A stretch of 64,000 nucleotides of DNA, from positions 1-64,000 of the forward strand of contig JABVXU010000048.1 of the NCBI GenBank assembly GCA_013365365.1, written 5' to 3'. Made by a program: the position numbers and the translations under genes. The notes beneath the pieces were generated by a model. That model was not told the DNA's origin. It saw nothing but the letters and a program-made list of their open reading frames with translations, and did no database searches. Positions 1 to 13,007 of the stretch are shown here, piece after piece; the stretch's first letter is position 1, and each line of letters begins with the position of its first letter. Source of the DNA: Cruorifilaria tuberocauda. Its lineage: Eukaryota; Nematoda; Chromadorea; Rhabditida; Onchocercidae.

Positions 1-3000
1 TTCGATGATACGGTCATTCTTTAGGATTGTTATCTTTGTGTCTGTTGGCATGTAATTTAGTTCATTTTCATACTTTAAATGATTATCGTGTAAAGTTAAT
101 TTGAGTTAAATTTCTTCTAGTTATTGCTTAACGATACAGAACTGAAAAGTGAAATCGTTGGCTAATTACGTCCGCGAAATACTGATGAATTTAGTTAACG
201 GTGAAGAAAGGCGTGCAAATAATAGCAATTAGTAATATGTGCAAATGGTAGCGATCGGTTGATCATCATAAGTGGAGTTATGAATTAGATGAGGAATTTA
301 AACTAAAATTCCGGCTCCCTGCAATCTCAGAATTTTCTCCTGAAAAGTTACTGATATTATTTCTGCAGTCTACCAGAGTCATCACTATAATTTCTGAATC
401 ATACTATCCAGAGTTAAACCAGCATGGAGCATACAGGTTACTATAGCTTGAAGAAATGCTCATTACACTAAGCAGTAAAAAGTGCAGTCTATTTTTTACA
501 TATTGTATTATGTACCGATCGATATAAATGAGTAAAATCTAGTGTCGTTGTTAGCTTATAAGGAAAATGTGAATGGAAATGCCTCAGAATCTTTCACAAC
601 CTGTGTGCAATTAACGGAACCACTTGATCACTGTTATTAAGGATAACGAACTGTGATGTTCAAAGCAAACTATTCAAGGTCGCTGTCGACAGTTCGCTTT
701 TAAATTCATTGTCTTTTACGATTACAGCTATTACTACTTTTATTTTTATGTGTCATTTAAGAAAGTGATGCTTTAGTGTAGTCTGACTTCGCATACTAAC
801 ATTCCCCGATATATGCTTTGGGAATACTTTCTGATTGTAACTAAGAAAGTTGTTCAAGAATTGTGTCTTGCAGTAAATTACTTGATGGTTTTTTTCAACA
901 CTTTTAGATTCTAAACTCGATTGATATTATATGTTTTACTTGGATTCCTTTGAAGGCTTAAATATGAATTCTTAGTCCCATTGTTTTAAACTGTTCAAAG
1001 TCAGAAGATAAATGATGACTATAAATAGAATTTGTGAGTAAAAGATATAAATAAGAAAAAAAACAAATCAGAGAGGTAAGATTTGAAAAGATCGGTCTTT
1101 TTTTTGTTGAAAAAGTGTAAAAGAGTTTTGTTTTTTGTCTCGCCTGCTCTTCAAGATTAAATCAGCATTTTACTCACTGTTTTTCTTCTTGCATATTCTT
1201 TAAATTACTGTCCGATATTTTTGTTTGTAAATCATCTTCTTTCATATTTTCAGCCATTTTGTAAAAATCTTCCGCAAAGATCAATAAAAAATAATCATTC
1301 TTGACATATGTACTCAAGTTTTGCAAATTCATGAAATTCAAATTAATTATTTAGCTACTCGCTTAATCGAAATTTGAGATATCTTTGATATCCTGAATTA
1401 AATTGAATTCGAAATGACCGAGGCAAAAAATGAAATGAAAAATCAACATTCTCTTATAAAACGTACTATTTTTTAGGTGAAATATCATTATGCTTGTCAA
1501 AGTTGCTGCAAATGAATTTATTTACAAATTATTTCAATTTGTCGCCTTGGAAATTCAAAATATGATTCGAACATGTTCATTTTTTTTTTGACAGAAAATT
1601 ACTGCAAAACTTTCGGATCTTTCTCTATCATTCCCAACTGATTGGTAGAGAATTTTGATGGGAACAAAATGAATAAACAACTCGAATTAACTGAATCATT
1701 GAATTACCAAATACATCCAATCTTTCTTCCATTGCGGCAGAGAGATTCTATCCATCATCCTCTCACAACAACATTTTTCATTTTCTATAGATATTGGTTA
1801 TTAAATCCGACATATATTCATTATTAGCACATTCATTTATCTAAACCATTTCCTTCTTCTTTCGACTGCACTCATATTTCATTTATCACTTCATTATCAC
1901 TTCCAATTGCTGAAAAATGTCTTTATTTGGGATCTATACATCTTGAAGGATTAATAAAATAACCGGTTTGTGATGTTAACAAAGTGACCGGTTTGTGATG
2001 TGCCGCTTAACTCATAACGGGTGTTGGCAAGAGCTTCTCGTTCAAAGAGTGCGAGTTTTACTTACGCTTCAATAGGGCCACCAATATTACACTGTCACAT
2101 AATTTCTCTTTTATTCCTTTATTTCATAGTTTACCTTTATTTCATCTAAACACCTTGAATTCGATCAGCATTTCAACTTTAGCAAGTATGCAAATGTTCT
2201 GTGGAAAAAATTAGCTCTTTTAAGAAATTTCGCTGCTGAAATTTATTTTGTTTCAGTCCCTCGAAAACAAATGTTAAATTAAAAATCTAATCGTATAACT
2301 TTACTTAACAAACTTGCTTTTAAAAAGTCAAGAGGTCAAAATGCAGTGCATTAAAAATTTCCAGTCTAAACGCATTTAATAATTGATTTTTTAGCATTAA
2401 ATGCTATAAAATTTTTAGCGTTATTTTGACATTTTAAGCAACAAGTAACAAAAAGTATTCTTCGTCTAGTATTCCATCTTATCACTGGTTTTGGTTCTTC
2501 CCCTGGTTTTAGATCCCGACTTCAACTAAATTCTAATGTATGCATAATTCCCTAAAAGTTCATACTCTGGACTAAAATATGAAAGCATTGGTGGTACAAA
2601 AGCTTAAAAAGTATCAAATAAGCGAAGTCTATTGACACTCGGTGACTTTATGATCTGCGTCTCAGACATTTCAACAAAAATGTAATGATTGGAAATAACA
2701 ATTCGTGGATTCCTTAGTGCACAGCGGAAAAAAAATCGCCGCAATAATTTAAGCGATTGTGTGAAAAATTTGTATCGTAACTATGGATATAGTATGCTAA
2801 AAGCTAGTAAACAGGATAACATTCGCATTTTTATCAAAATTTTCTTGGAATTTTATTTTTTCGATTTAAAATATTTTCTAGGATTTAAAGATTTTTGCAG
2901 ATCTTAATTTATGACGCAAGATTTTTTTCTTTCTTCTGTATTTGAGTGATGTAGAAATTGTTTTGGAAATGATAGGCTGTTTGATTCAGGATAAATGCCT

Positions 3001-4626
3001 AAATGTGTTTATTCTCGTTTTTCCTCGCTTTTCCTTCTGCATATAACAAGAATTTCATGAAGTTAATCCGCGACAAATTGCCTCTTTTTCTTTCTTTCTT
3101 TTTGTCTTAAATCTTAAATTAATTTACGATATTGAAAGGATTAATGATCAAAAATTTTCAAACAATGGTTTTTTCATTTTGTTTCCAAACAATTGCATTT
3201 GAGTGAAATTTGATTTTAAAAAGTTTTACTTTGCAGAATATGTTACCCATGAACTGATTTCAATTTCCAGAAGTACTAATTTCTGTCGAAAGATGTTTGG
3301 CAATGTTCTTTCTGGCTGAAATATTTGAAACGATGTGCATCCGAATGATAGTACTATTTTTCGAAACTCAAGGATTTTAGTATCAAAGTGATTTAATTTG
3401 TTTCATCAATGAGCATAAGCAAATATTGCTCATTGAGGAGACATGAAAAGTTCATGAAAAAAGAGAAATATTCTTCAAGATTTAGATAAATAATATGCTT
3501 CATTCTAATAGAAAAAAATAATTCTTGTCGAACGATTGATTTTGAGCAAACTGAATCGATTACTTCGATTTCCTTCCAGTCAAATTTCTTTAAAAACTTA
3601 CTTCGCACAAGGGGAAAGATATATAATTAAAGAATTCAATAAAACTTTCTCATGATCATCAATAATTTGGATGACCCCATTTTGGTTTGGTAAAATGAGA
3701 GTTCTAAAATTTCAGTAGATGGTATTGAGGAAGGATGTCATTAGATGCACAATAATGTATCTCACAGTCATTTCCATAGTAATGACATCCAACTACTTAT
3801 CTTTTGAACAATCAATTGCGGAGAAGATTTAAGGGGTGGATTAAGAGGATAGGTTCAAAGGTTGGCTTATATAGTGGCTCTTCGCATCTCTATAATCAAT
3901 TAGTGGATTATTTTTGATAGCATTCTTGTAAGTGAGGCGAGTTCTGAATTAATATTCTTCTTTACTTTCACAACATTATAAGTAATAACCGTCTTGGAAG
4001 AGCTTATCAATGAAATAAAAGATGATCACCTGCCATCATATATCACTTTCATTTATTTTCCCTTTTCCCTTTTTTTTCTCATTACGTCATTTTTTCACTT
4101 ATAATTAGGTAGAAAATTGTCTATATCAAGGAAGCTATTCAATTTTAACCATTTAAGTCATTTTATCTTAATTAATTAAATCGTATTCTTTTTTTATGAC
4201 TGCACTAGCAAATTTTTGAGTTTTACCGACTTTGACAGAAGTTTTGTGTCTTCCTTTATGTCTAAATTAAATAGAATTTAGTTATCGAATAAATATGTTG
4301 TATGATTGTTTCGTGGATATCTAGCAATTTTGTTAACTTTTGCACTGCCTAGCAAAGATCATACTTCCTGTGACTTCTCTTATGATGCAATAGTTACAAA
4401 TACTCGTTTTCAGATGGATTCTCTCGACTAATCTATCGGTGGAAGAGATGATCTCAGAATAATGTCTATCGAATAATCAAAACGAAACCTTAAATTCAAT
4501 TATAATCGATCAGTGGAAGATCATTGTAAGAATTGTACTAACTATCCTATTTAAGTTATTGTTGGAAAGTAATTATTTGCTAATTGGTCATAAAAATTGT
4601 AGAATCTCAGGACGATTTAGTTCAGC
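1..4626. other. No recognisable gene (upstream of GPCR)
   Basis: AT-rich non-coding sequence. Short open frames occur (for example 2689-2907 on the plus strand), but I recognise none and they lack matching splice partners. A 15-base direct repeat (accggtttgtgatgt) occurs at 1962-1976 and 1987-2001. Part of this stretch may hold the promoter and 5' exons of the GPCR that follows. A good acceptor (ttttcag) ends at 4413, but the frames after it close quickly. Confidence 0.6.
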
Positions 4627-7296
4627 ATGTGGCAATTATATATGTTATGGTCATTTTATTTAATAACGATGAAAATAGGTATTATTGGAAACCTTTGGGT
4701 TATCTGTTCTGTTATACGAAATATACGACTTCAAACATATGGCTGGCTACGACGACCAAGCGACTGTCTAAGGAGCTATATTTTCGTTTTGGCCCTTGCT
4801 GATTTCTTTGTTGTTTGCTCGCTTGCTTTACGTCTTGCATATATTTGGGATGAAACGCTAACTTTCGGTAAATTAAAAGCTTTATGCAATTAATTTGCGG
4901 GTAGAATAAATGAAAACCTTTTGGAGTTATGAGATTGAAAGTGAGTTGATCAAAGATTCAGAAAAGATACATTTGGATTTTCTCAAATTATCAGTTTTCA
5001 TCCACTCTGAGCAGGTATTCGATAGGGGGAATTGAAGTCGAGATGTTCTGTCGAAAATATAACTTGTTTTTGCAATGATAAAGTGTATTTGCTTCGTTTT
5101 ATAATTTATTTACTTATATTTTTACAACAAACTGCTTTTACGAAGTCTCAGTGTTTTTTTACGATGAATTTATCAGCAGTTATCAAATTTGAAGGAATTT
5201 GGAATTGCCGAGGATTGTATTTTGTTGAGCAATTATCAAAAATGGTGTCAATGTTTTGTCTTGTATCTATCAGTATTGGAAGATATATTACAATATGTAA
5301 ACCTTTCAGTAGCCAGGTAACGTGCAATCCATCTGTAGTACATCGAAAAAAATGAATTTATTTCAATAATTTTATCTATATTTTACAAAAACTTCAGATT
5401 CGTAAACATTTACATTATGGCTTCCCAAAAGTAACTTTATTGTTGTTCTTCCTTGTTTTTATTCCAATACTACTCACGGTGAAAACGGTCAACGTTACCG
5501 CGGACAGGCGGGACTGTCTTATTAGTGATGATATTCTATGGAATCGACTAACTGGCCTACTTGTTGGAGCATGTTTTATTTTATTGCTGATGCTCATGAG
5601 CGTCAATTATGTGGAAATTGTCCGACATGTGCACCGGAAATTTTCAAAGCGGAAAGCACGACGTAAAAACTTTCCAAATGAGTTAATTTATCTTCTCAAA
5701 TTAGAAATTTGAAACTTACGGTTACTATGCAGTGAATTTCTTCCGTTACTTTTAAATTTTTGAAAATTATATCTCTTGTTTATCTTACTATAACTGTTGT
5801 GCGTGCATTAGACATGATCGATCCTAGACAGTTTCCTATTAAGAATGTTTTCTTGTCTTGAAAGATCGATATTAGATAACTTTTTAGAATCAGCAAGCAG
5901 CAACAATAAAAATCGCCGATTATCGGAGCCACGATACGTACGTGAAATTACTTCCTCCATTGCACGCGTCGCTCTATTTCACATGATTTGTTGGCTTCCA
6001 TTTTGCTTTATTGTGATGATTCCTACTGAGGTAACTTTTTTAACTAATATATAAATTGCTGATCTACTTCTCAATTTTATATACAGAAATGAAAACAATA
6101 TTTCTTTTAAATCCGAATAAATAAATTTTTTTCGTCGCGGAAATCTTTAAAATTTTGATTCAAAAAAAGATTCCGAATTTCAGACATGCTCATTTGTATT
6201 GGTATCGATACGAGCAGTAAATGGAGTCAATAATAAACATGCCTGGATGTTGTGGATTCCAGTATTAGCAAATTGGTTAACTTATTTGAATTCTGCATTC
6301 AATTGGATTTTCTATGCTGTGCTCAATCGAGATCTTAGGAAACTGATTAGGTTTTCACTTCTGCAATTACATTAAAAAGTAAACTGTAGTAAAATTTGTT
6401 GTTTACAGTGATTAATTCATTCTTCTTCAATTTTGTTTTTAATATTAAGTTAACCGAGAAGAGTATGTCATCAAAAATGATTATAAAATGATGGTTATTA
6501 AAACATACATGAACGTTTTCGGAATGTATTGTTTGCCACGTCGTAGAGTTTTCATGTAGAAATTCATATCTTTCAATGGAAAAGTTGTTACTCCTTTGCA
6601 AAGCAATTCTAACGTTTTAAGAAATTACATGTAACTGAAGAAATTAACAGCTTCCTTTCTATTTTGTTCCACTATTTATTGTAAATTCGAAGGGAAAAGT
6701 AGGGAAGGTAAGACTGTCCGGTGACAAAGATTTACGAACATATTTTGTCGAGGATAAATTCCATAATGTTAAGGTAGCGAGAATTTTCAATCAAGTGCTT
6801 AAAAGGATTTCTTGAAAAATGAAGTTCAAAAATGCAATATTAGCAGATTACAGCAGGACGGAAAGAACATTTGAACATAAGCTGAGTGCTGTAGGGTTAT
6901 AAAAGCGAAGCTGAAGAAAATACTTCCCACTGCCATTTTACATAACTGAAGAAATGAAAAAGTAGACAGAAATGTTTTCATATGTAACCTTTTTTATCTT
7001 AATGCAATAACTTCCTATTGCTCAAATAAAATTACTGCTTAAAAAAATGCCAATATTAATAGTTGCGCTGAAAGTAGATATTGCATTAATTTTTAACGAC
7101 TTTCTGATTATTTCTACATTCTACTATAATGCCCATGATTTAAAATTTTTATTTTAGGAGTAATACAGAACGGCGAAAGCGTAGTGCAATGATGTACTAC
7201 TATTCATCGTCAAGTTTTACTAATAGAAGCTCCCGACAATGTTTGGGCCGAAGTTTAAGCATTCATATACTAACTGAAAGTAATCGTAAAAAGTAA
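4627..7296 (+). CDS. Rhodopsin-family peptide-type G protein-coupled receptor
   Basis: Seven-transmembrane receptor of the plasma membrane, probably for a neuropeptide (inferred from overall resemblance). Exons 4627-4867, 5180-5316, 5398-5662, 5888-6030, 6184-6350 and 7158-7296 join in phase to 363 codons. Exon 1 has TM1 (GIIGNLWVICSVIRN) and TM2 (LALADFF). Exon 2 has the TM3 cysteine (WNCRGLYF) and IGRY in place of DRY. Exon 3 has TM4, the extracellular-loop cysteine (RRDCLI), TM5 and a basic loop 3. Exon 4 has TM6 with CWLPFCF. Exon 5 has TM7 ending NWIFYAVLNRDLR, where NPxxY is degenerate (N-W-I-F-Y). Exon 6 is a Ser/Arg-rich tail. The N-terminus is uncertain: no glycosylated extracellular segment precedes TM1, and an overlapping frame from 4584 (ESQDDLVQHVAIIYVMVILF) also looks like the start of TM1. 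An upstream exon or a small indel is possible. The ligand cannot be told from the sequence. Confidence 0.85.
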
Positions 7297-8777
7297 AATT
7301 GGCGCAAACAATGAATTGCTCCATCTTTTAACCGAAAATTTTTATGGTATGTTCATTCTTCGTTAATTTCAAAACCAACTCTTTTTGTTTGCAGTAATGA
7401 ATTAAGAATTTGGTATCCTATCAGTACTATCTATTTGGGAGATTCACACTATCCAATGTAATTTCATCCTTTCTCTTTTTTCGGATTATGAGCAGACTTA
7501 TATGTAGGTGATTGTTCTCAAAATTGGTATTTTGATTAAAGATATATTCGACCAATACATTTCAAAACAGCAAACTTGAATAAATGTTTTCAAAATTCTG
7601 ATGTTGAGACGACTCTAACGCTTCTGTAATATCAACAGCGGTTGGTAAGCTGTATCTATTTAGTAGTTCGCGCTGTTTTGATTATATCGTGTTTTCTAAA
7701 ATTTTATTTAGCACAAAAGCAGTCGAAGTTATTAGGAAGCATCGCTGCTAAAACGCAAATGCAGAAACAGTAGTTCGTGAGAGGAAATGGGTGAAGGAAT
7801 GAATATCAGCCAGCAAACGTTACGACGATTTTGAGAATGATTTCGCAGGCTTTGCTAAATAGTTGGGCAAATCTATCAAATCTATAAAAAACCATCAAAA
7901 ATGATCGTAGTGAGTTGAAGACGTAGATGGAAACATTTAGGTGTTATTTTTATCAGTAATATTTGGTTTTGTGTGATTAAAAACAAATCAGAGTATTATT
8001 AGCTGCGCGAGATGAAGTATTGTTACTATTTATGATCTTCTCGTTGTTTGAATATGCTATTCTATTTGTTATCTTATATAATCATAATGTTTATATTAGT
8101 AAAACAGTATCAAATGAAAGTTAAAGTTTTGAAATTTTAAGCATAATTACACTAAAATCTGATCATAAAAATTAGCCAAAAATCATGAAGTATTGGTCTA
8201 CATATTACCCGAATGTATAATAATGATGTTTAATTTATGAGAAGTTTTCGAGCTCCACTTCTTTTCTCAAATTCTTATATTCTGATAATTTGGGGTAAAG
8301 AATTTAAAGTTTGAAACAGTAGGAGCACTAGAGAGATATGGAAGTTGTCGCCCTATGTAAATTTTATATGGAAGAACAGTTTCTACTCAATGAATGAATA
8401 TGTCAAATTGAAAACGAAACTTTTTACGCAAAATTTTTGACTCTATTTCCATCCTCGAAATTCAAAAATTGAATCCGCAATTTTTTAAAGATCTGTCTTT
8501 ATATTGGACCACTTTTGTCTTAAAATCCTTTTTTTACTTCATAAAATACTTCATTTACAATTATTTTACTCGAATGAAAATACACTTTCCACTTTTTTAA
8601 TATTCCTTTTTTTCAAAAACTGATTTGACGGAGTCTTAAACAGAAAGATGCTAGTTGAATAGGAAATTAATTTTTAAATTCACTCTCAAACTTTGCAATA
8701 TTTCTGCCAAAACTCCTACAGTACTAAATGTTAATCAAATTAAGAACGAAAATATCTTGTAAGATGAGCCATAGAGT
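7297..8777. other. Intergenic between convergent GPCR and glucuronyltransferase genes
   Basis: 3' flanks of two convergent genes. No gene recognised. A plus-strand frame near 7709-7906 looks coding-like but carries several stops, and I do not count it as a gene. Confidence 0.6.
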
Positions 8778-10884
8778 TCAAAGGCTTACTTCAGCATTGT
8801 AACCATAAGTATTTGTGCTTCTGATGTTAACAATGGTTTTTGTATGCCAAACAAGAATATCACGTGGCCATGAATCTACGCCAAAAGGTGTCAAATCGTC
8901 CCAACTTATATTTAAATGATTCATTAGGCATGGTTCTGGAGAATGATCGCGACACTTTCTCCTCCACCCCGCTCTGCAAAAAGGCGATAAGAATATTTCA
9001 AAGTAATGAACACCATAAATCTTTCTTCTTCTTGATGAGAAAAAGTTTAGCGAAGAAAGAACAACAAATTGCCGCCTTACATTAAAAACTGCAAAAAATT
9101 AAAGTCGTCTCAATCAAAAATCACTTTATTTAAACCAAAAAGAAAAATTTTAACGCTTTTATCTCAAGATTAGCTGTTGAGCTTACTTTGGATGTTGCAA
9201 GATTAATTCAAGATTTACAGCAAATCCAGCCATGTCAAAACCCCATTTACGTTTTGGTGCATACATTGTTTGCCAACCTACTATTTTTTTATCCAGGACT
9301 TTTGGTGCTTCAACCGCATTATGCGCTACTAAACCTGCAAATGGAAATGTCCCATATTGGATTCGTTTTGAGGGATTCTTGTATGGCGGTTGACTGATCC
9401 GTAATCAGCCGATGAAAGGAAGAACAGTAGATGGAAATGAAGGAATAATTGGTGGTCTGCACCTCTTTCAGGTCATGTCGCAAGAAATAGTAGACGGTGA
9501 ATGTCAGTCAGTTTTGATAAACAACAATTTATTACTACAACTTTTTGTATTTTCAATTTATCTGCGTCACAGCTAACATTACAGTCTAAAAAAGTAGAAA
9601 AGGGATTGTTTTGTTGAGGAAATAGGTCCCAAAGATATAAATTGATAAGAAAAATATGTGTTTTATTCATAAAAATTTCTATTTGCAGCACTAAGCTTGT
9701 TAAAATATGCAATTTCATTTAGCCGAATTTTACATGAGAATAAAAATTTGAATACACACCAACAGCCCACACACCAACTCTTTCAACATTTCGAATATAT
9801 CGGTTGAAGAGGCGAACATCATAAGTGTTATCATCATCAGCAAAGTACACTACCGCATTGCTACCCATCGATGCAAATCGTCTCCGAGCAAAATTCAATC
9901 CAGCATCACGTCCGGTCCAACCACGTGCTGTAGTCCTTCATGATTGAGAGTTATTGAAATTATAATGGAAAAAAAATTTTGGCTTATAACTAAATACTAG
10001 TACTAATAGAAGATGGAATGAAAGGAAAAAAGTATTGATAAAATTTGAGAATGGAAGAAATAAAAATTTGGTGGAACTTTTGAACTACGCGTCTTATTTA
10101 ACTCTAATATCAACTGCACCCGGTGCTCCAGGTCGACGTTTCACGGCCAAATAATAATATTGCAGACTAGAGCGATCAAGCAATTGCTTTACAGGTAATG
10201 ATATATGAGTGGCATCCTCTACAACAATCCAGATCAATCGACTAACATGCATCAATGTTTGTGATAACCTATAACTAACTCGATATTTGAATAACTATTT
10301 CAGTATTTGAATAATCTTCGTATTTGGTTTCGTTTTTGGTATATGTAATTAATACAAATTTTGTAATTTTTTCTGAAAATCTCGGAGTAGTCTGAAATCA
10401 AAAATTATATTTTAGAAAATTATAAAATATACGTACAGTTAGTTTGCTAACTTAATGTGATTTAAGGAAGCAAAGTGTTATGAGCAGTGTTTGGTATTTG
10501 CTTTTAATTTCAAAATTAATTAATAAATGTTCATTTACCTGGTCATGTCAGCCAGTCGTGCAAGTCGTAGGTATGTTGGTGTGATTACAATTATTGTTCG
10601 ATTGCTATTATTTTCATTATTGAGATGTGTAAAATCACTATTTGACCTTACCACTGATTCGTAAATTTCATAGTTCCTTTCTTTGATTAAATATATGATA
10701 ATGCATGTTTGAACAATAATTACAGTTATTGCAAATATCGCTTGAACAGTTGGAAAAATTCCATCAGTTGACCGCTGATTAAGGCTGTAAACAGGTAATT
10801 AATAGCCTTCAGTATTCCAGTGCTTTAAAACAAATGCCATCTGATTGACATCCTAGGATGTAATTGCGTAAATGAACAATTCAT
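8778..10884 (-). CDS. Beta-1,3-glucuronyltransferase (GLCT/B3GAT, GT43 family)
   Basis: Golgi type II membrane enzyme of family GT43, which adds glucuronic acid from UDP-GlcA to galactose or GalNAc ends of proteoglycan linker or other glycans. Exons on the minus strand, 5' to 3': 10884-10850, 10784-10539, 10268-10120, 9927-9760, 9334-9187, 8973-8778; in phase, 313 aa. A short cytoplasmic end (MNCSFTQLHPR) is followed by a signal anchor (AIFAITVIIVQTCIIIYLI), then IIVITPTYLRLARLADMTR, IWIVVEDA, ARGWTGRDAGLNF, the metal-binding DDDNTYD, KIVGW, the DMAGFAVNL acceptor-site motif and a terminal LVWHTKT. These are in family order and at family length. Exon 1 rests on phase only, with a weak donor (GTCAAT). 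The exon 3/4 junction near 10120 is also a phase-based choice (donor GTGCAG), since the stronger GTTAAA at about 10108 does not fit the phase. Nematodes have several glct paralogues plus sqv-8; I cannot say which this is. Confidence 0.9.
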
Positions 10885-12075
10885 TCTTCAGCACTTGCAT
10901 GCAAATAAAAACACTTATCAATTGAAGCTAATGTGTGATAGAGGAATATTTGAGGATCAGGATCTGAAACAATTAGGTTCTATATTTTGCCTTTTATATG
11001 AAATGGTACTTTTGGCAATACATTTGCAATTTTCAGTAATTCGGCAAATGTTTTGAACTTGCTGACGCACTTTGAATAGTTATTAATCTATGAAAAAAAG
11101 CAAAATTAATATATGTTTTAAAGAAAAAATAATGCAAATACATATAAATATATAAATTGAACGTTTACAATTTTAAGTCCGAATTGCAATGATTGTTCTC
11201 AGAAAAAAACTTTAAGCAAGAGGTTAAGATTTTTGAGATCCTAAACTTGAAAATGTTGAACACCCCGTTTTCCTCGCAATATAAAACAGAAAATTTGATA
11301 TTTTAAAATCTCATGAAATTTTTATTGCTTCATTTTGTATTCAATAAAAATTTTCTTACAGCCTTCGCAGAAATTTCATTCTTCTTAAGCGCATTTTCCT
11401 TTGTCCTGAAACAATGCTAAAGAGTTCATTCCGAGCAGTACTGATTACAGCCCTTAATTAGATTTCTCAACTTTTCCCATAGGTCCAACTTTAATCTAAT
11501 CACAATTTAAACTTCAGACAGAAATTATTTTACTACCTGTCTCGATTTTTTTAGCAGGCTTATATCAAAATTAATCGAAGTGTTTAGTAGTAATTAGTGG
11601 TAATTACAGAAGGACGAATTGTTTACGACTTTTACTGTGACTCTTAGATGAAAGTCTTCAAACTATGATTTAAATCTTGAAACGCACAATCAAAGTCAAG
11701 TGAAATTCATGATTTTTTTAAAAAAGCTTTTGTAAACATCGGAAATGGCAGAAATCTACAGTGAATTTTATTAAAAAATTAAGCATTTCACCTGAGCTTT
11801 TCTGCACAACCAGCCCAAACTAACAAATTTTATCCGAATAATTTTTACAAGAAATTTAAAAGTAAAAAAACTATGTAAATTTTGAAGCATTAGTCGGAAC
11901 TCCTTATTACCTAAAGTTTCAGGGAAAAGTGTCATTGTCTCACATTTTCAGTGTCCACTGGAACCTTGATTGGCGCCTTATACCATCTTTTTAATTTCCA
12001 ATCACTTTTTTGTCAAAAAGCCGCAGAATCCACCATATCTAGTCCTTTGCATGCACCGTATGTTTTGGCTCCAAT
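10881..12075 (-). pseudogene. Unrecognised coding-like minus-strand exons, interrupted by stops
   Basis: Three stretches read like exons. 12075-11944 contains WYKAPIKVPVDTEN before a GTGAG donor, but has an in-frame TGA. 11405-11360 is bounded by TTTCAG and GTAAG. 11087-10881 reads FAELLKIANVLPK...KGKI, then TAG at 10982-10980, then continues in the same frame with VSDPDPQIFLYHTLASID to a TGA. That final TGA overlaps the ATG proposed for the glucuronyltransferase gene by two bases. A 46-base GTACCA...TTTCAG segment spans the TAG and could be a small intron, but removing it changes the frame and ends the protein early. It is either the end of an unrecognised gene or a decaying copy. I do not know the family. 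Confidence 0.3.
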
Positions 12076-12277
12076 AATTATAAAATTCAAAATAAAAATT
12101 TCAGCGTGATAGTTTGTTTGTTGTTTATATTGTAGCATAGCAATCGTTCATTACATTTTATATCAGTAAAATATTAAACTATTTTTCCCTCCAATCCATT
12201 TTTGGCAGATTGGAAATGATTTTCATTTCTGTTTATGATAAAGTTATAGCAATCACCAACTTTCCTACCTCTTTTCA

Positions 12278-13007
12278 ATGTTTCACATTGATATACAGAT
12301 TGATACACGAAATTTTTTAAAAAAGAGCACATATTCCCGATTTCCAGAAAGTTCCAGTAGAGTATATTCAACTACCGGAAGTTTTAGCAGATATTACAAA
12401 CTTAGGCTAAAAAACTGGTACAATCGAAGGAAATATATATACGAACCACCCCTTAGCAAAACGTATGATAGAAATCATAAGAACATCCACTTGTTGAAAA
12501 ACTTCAGACTTCATCCTCGCGTTAAAAGACACAAAGACAAATTCAATTATGATTTCATCAATTCTATTCATCTGCCGAAATTGCTAATGAATAAATACCC
12601 TAGTTGGGCTGTGACAAAACCATTCATAGCAACCTTTTATCCTGCTACGAACGGTGGAGATATAAGTGATGCATAGCAAAATGAGAACCAACGCAGGTTG
12701 TAATCGCAAAATATAAATAGAAATAACGGCGAGGTGTTGAAGAAGGAACAGAAATCAACCGCAGGAAGAATGATGATAAAACAACACAAAACTATAGACA
12801 AAAACGAGGAACTCAAGAGCATATTATATGTAAAGATTAAAAAACCTATTGTTATTACAGTTAATGAATACAGCAATGAGTCGAAGCAGGTATGGTCAGA
12901 ATAACTCTGCAAATAAGATACCGAACGAAATGAACTGCGAGCTAACTCAGCTTGCAAAACTTCATCAGAAAGCAACTGAAGAAATGAAAAGCTTTAAACT
13001 CTTATAA
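12278..13007 (+). pseudogene. Unrecognised basic ORF with in-frame stops
   Basis: A 132-codon open frame from 12278 encodes a basic protein rich in Arg, Lys, Tyr and Ser (for example RYYKLRLKNWYNRRKYIY). It ends at TAG 12674-12676. The same frame then runs on through one more stop (TAA 12701-12703) as a Lys/Glu-rich stretch to 12904. A second frame from 12861, directly after ATTACAG, encodes CELTQLAKLHQKATEEMKSF and stops at 13007. The 31-base gap between these frames has GT...AG ends but is shorter than a normal intron. This could be a degraded gene or chance open frames. No family recognised. Confidence 0.25.

Noticed and set aside
12637..12975. Minus-strand frame of 112 codons
   Set aside because: It lies antisense to the more coding-like plus-strand frame, is Phe/Leu/Ser-rich as expected of a shadow, and shows no domain or splice partner.
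10881..13007. Alternative genetic code or programmed stop readthrough to explain broken frames
   Set aside because: TAA, TAG and TGA all end clear genes in this window (TAA copper-free transporter SLC2 and acid phosphatase, TAG CGI-121 and ulp-2, TGA rbbp-5 and bHLH), so reassignment is not tenable.
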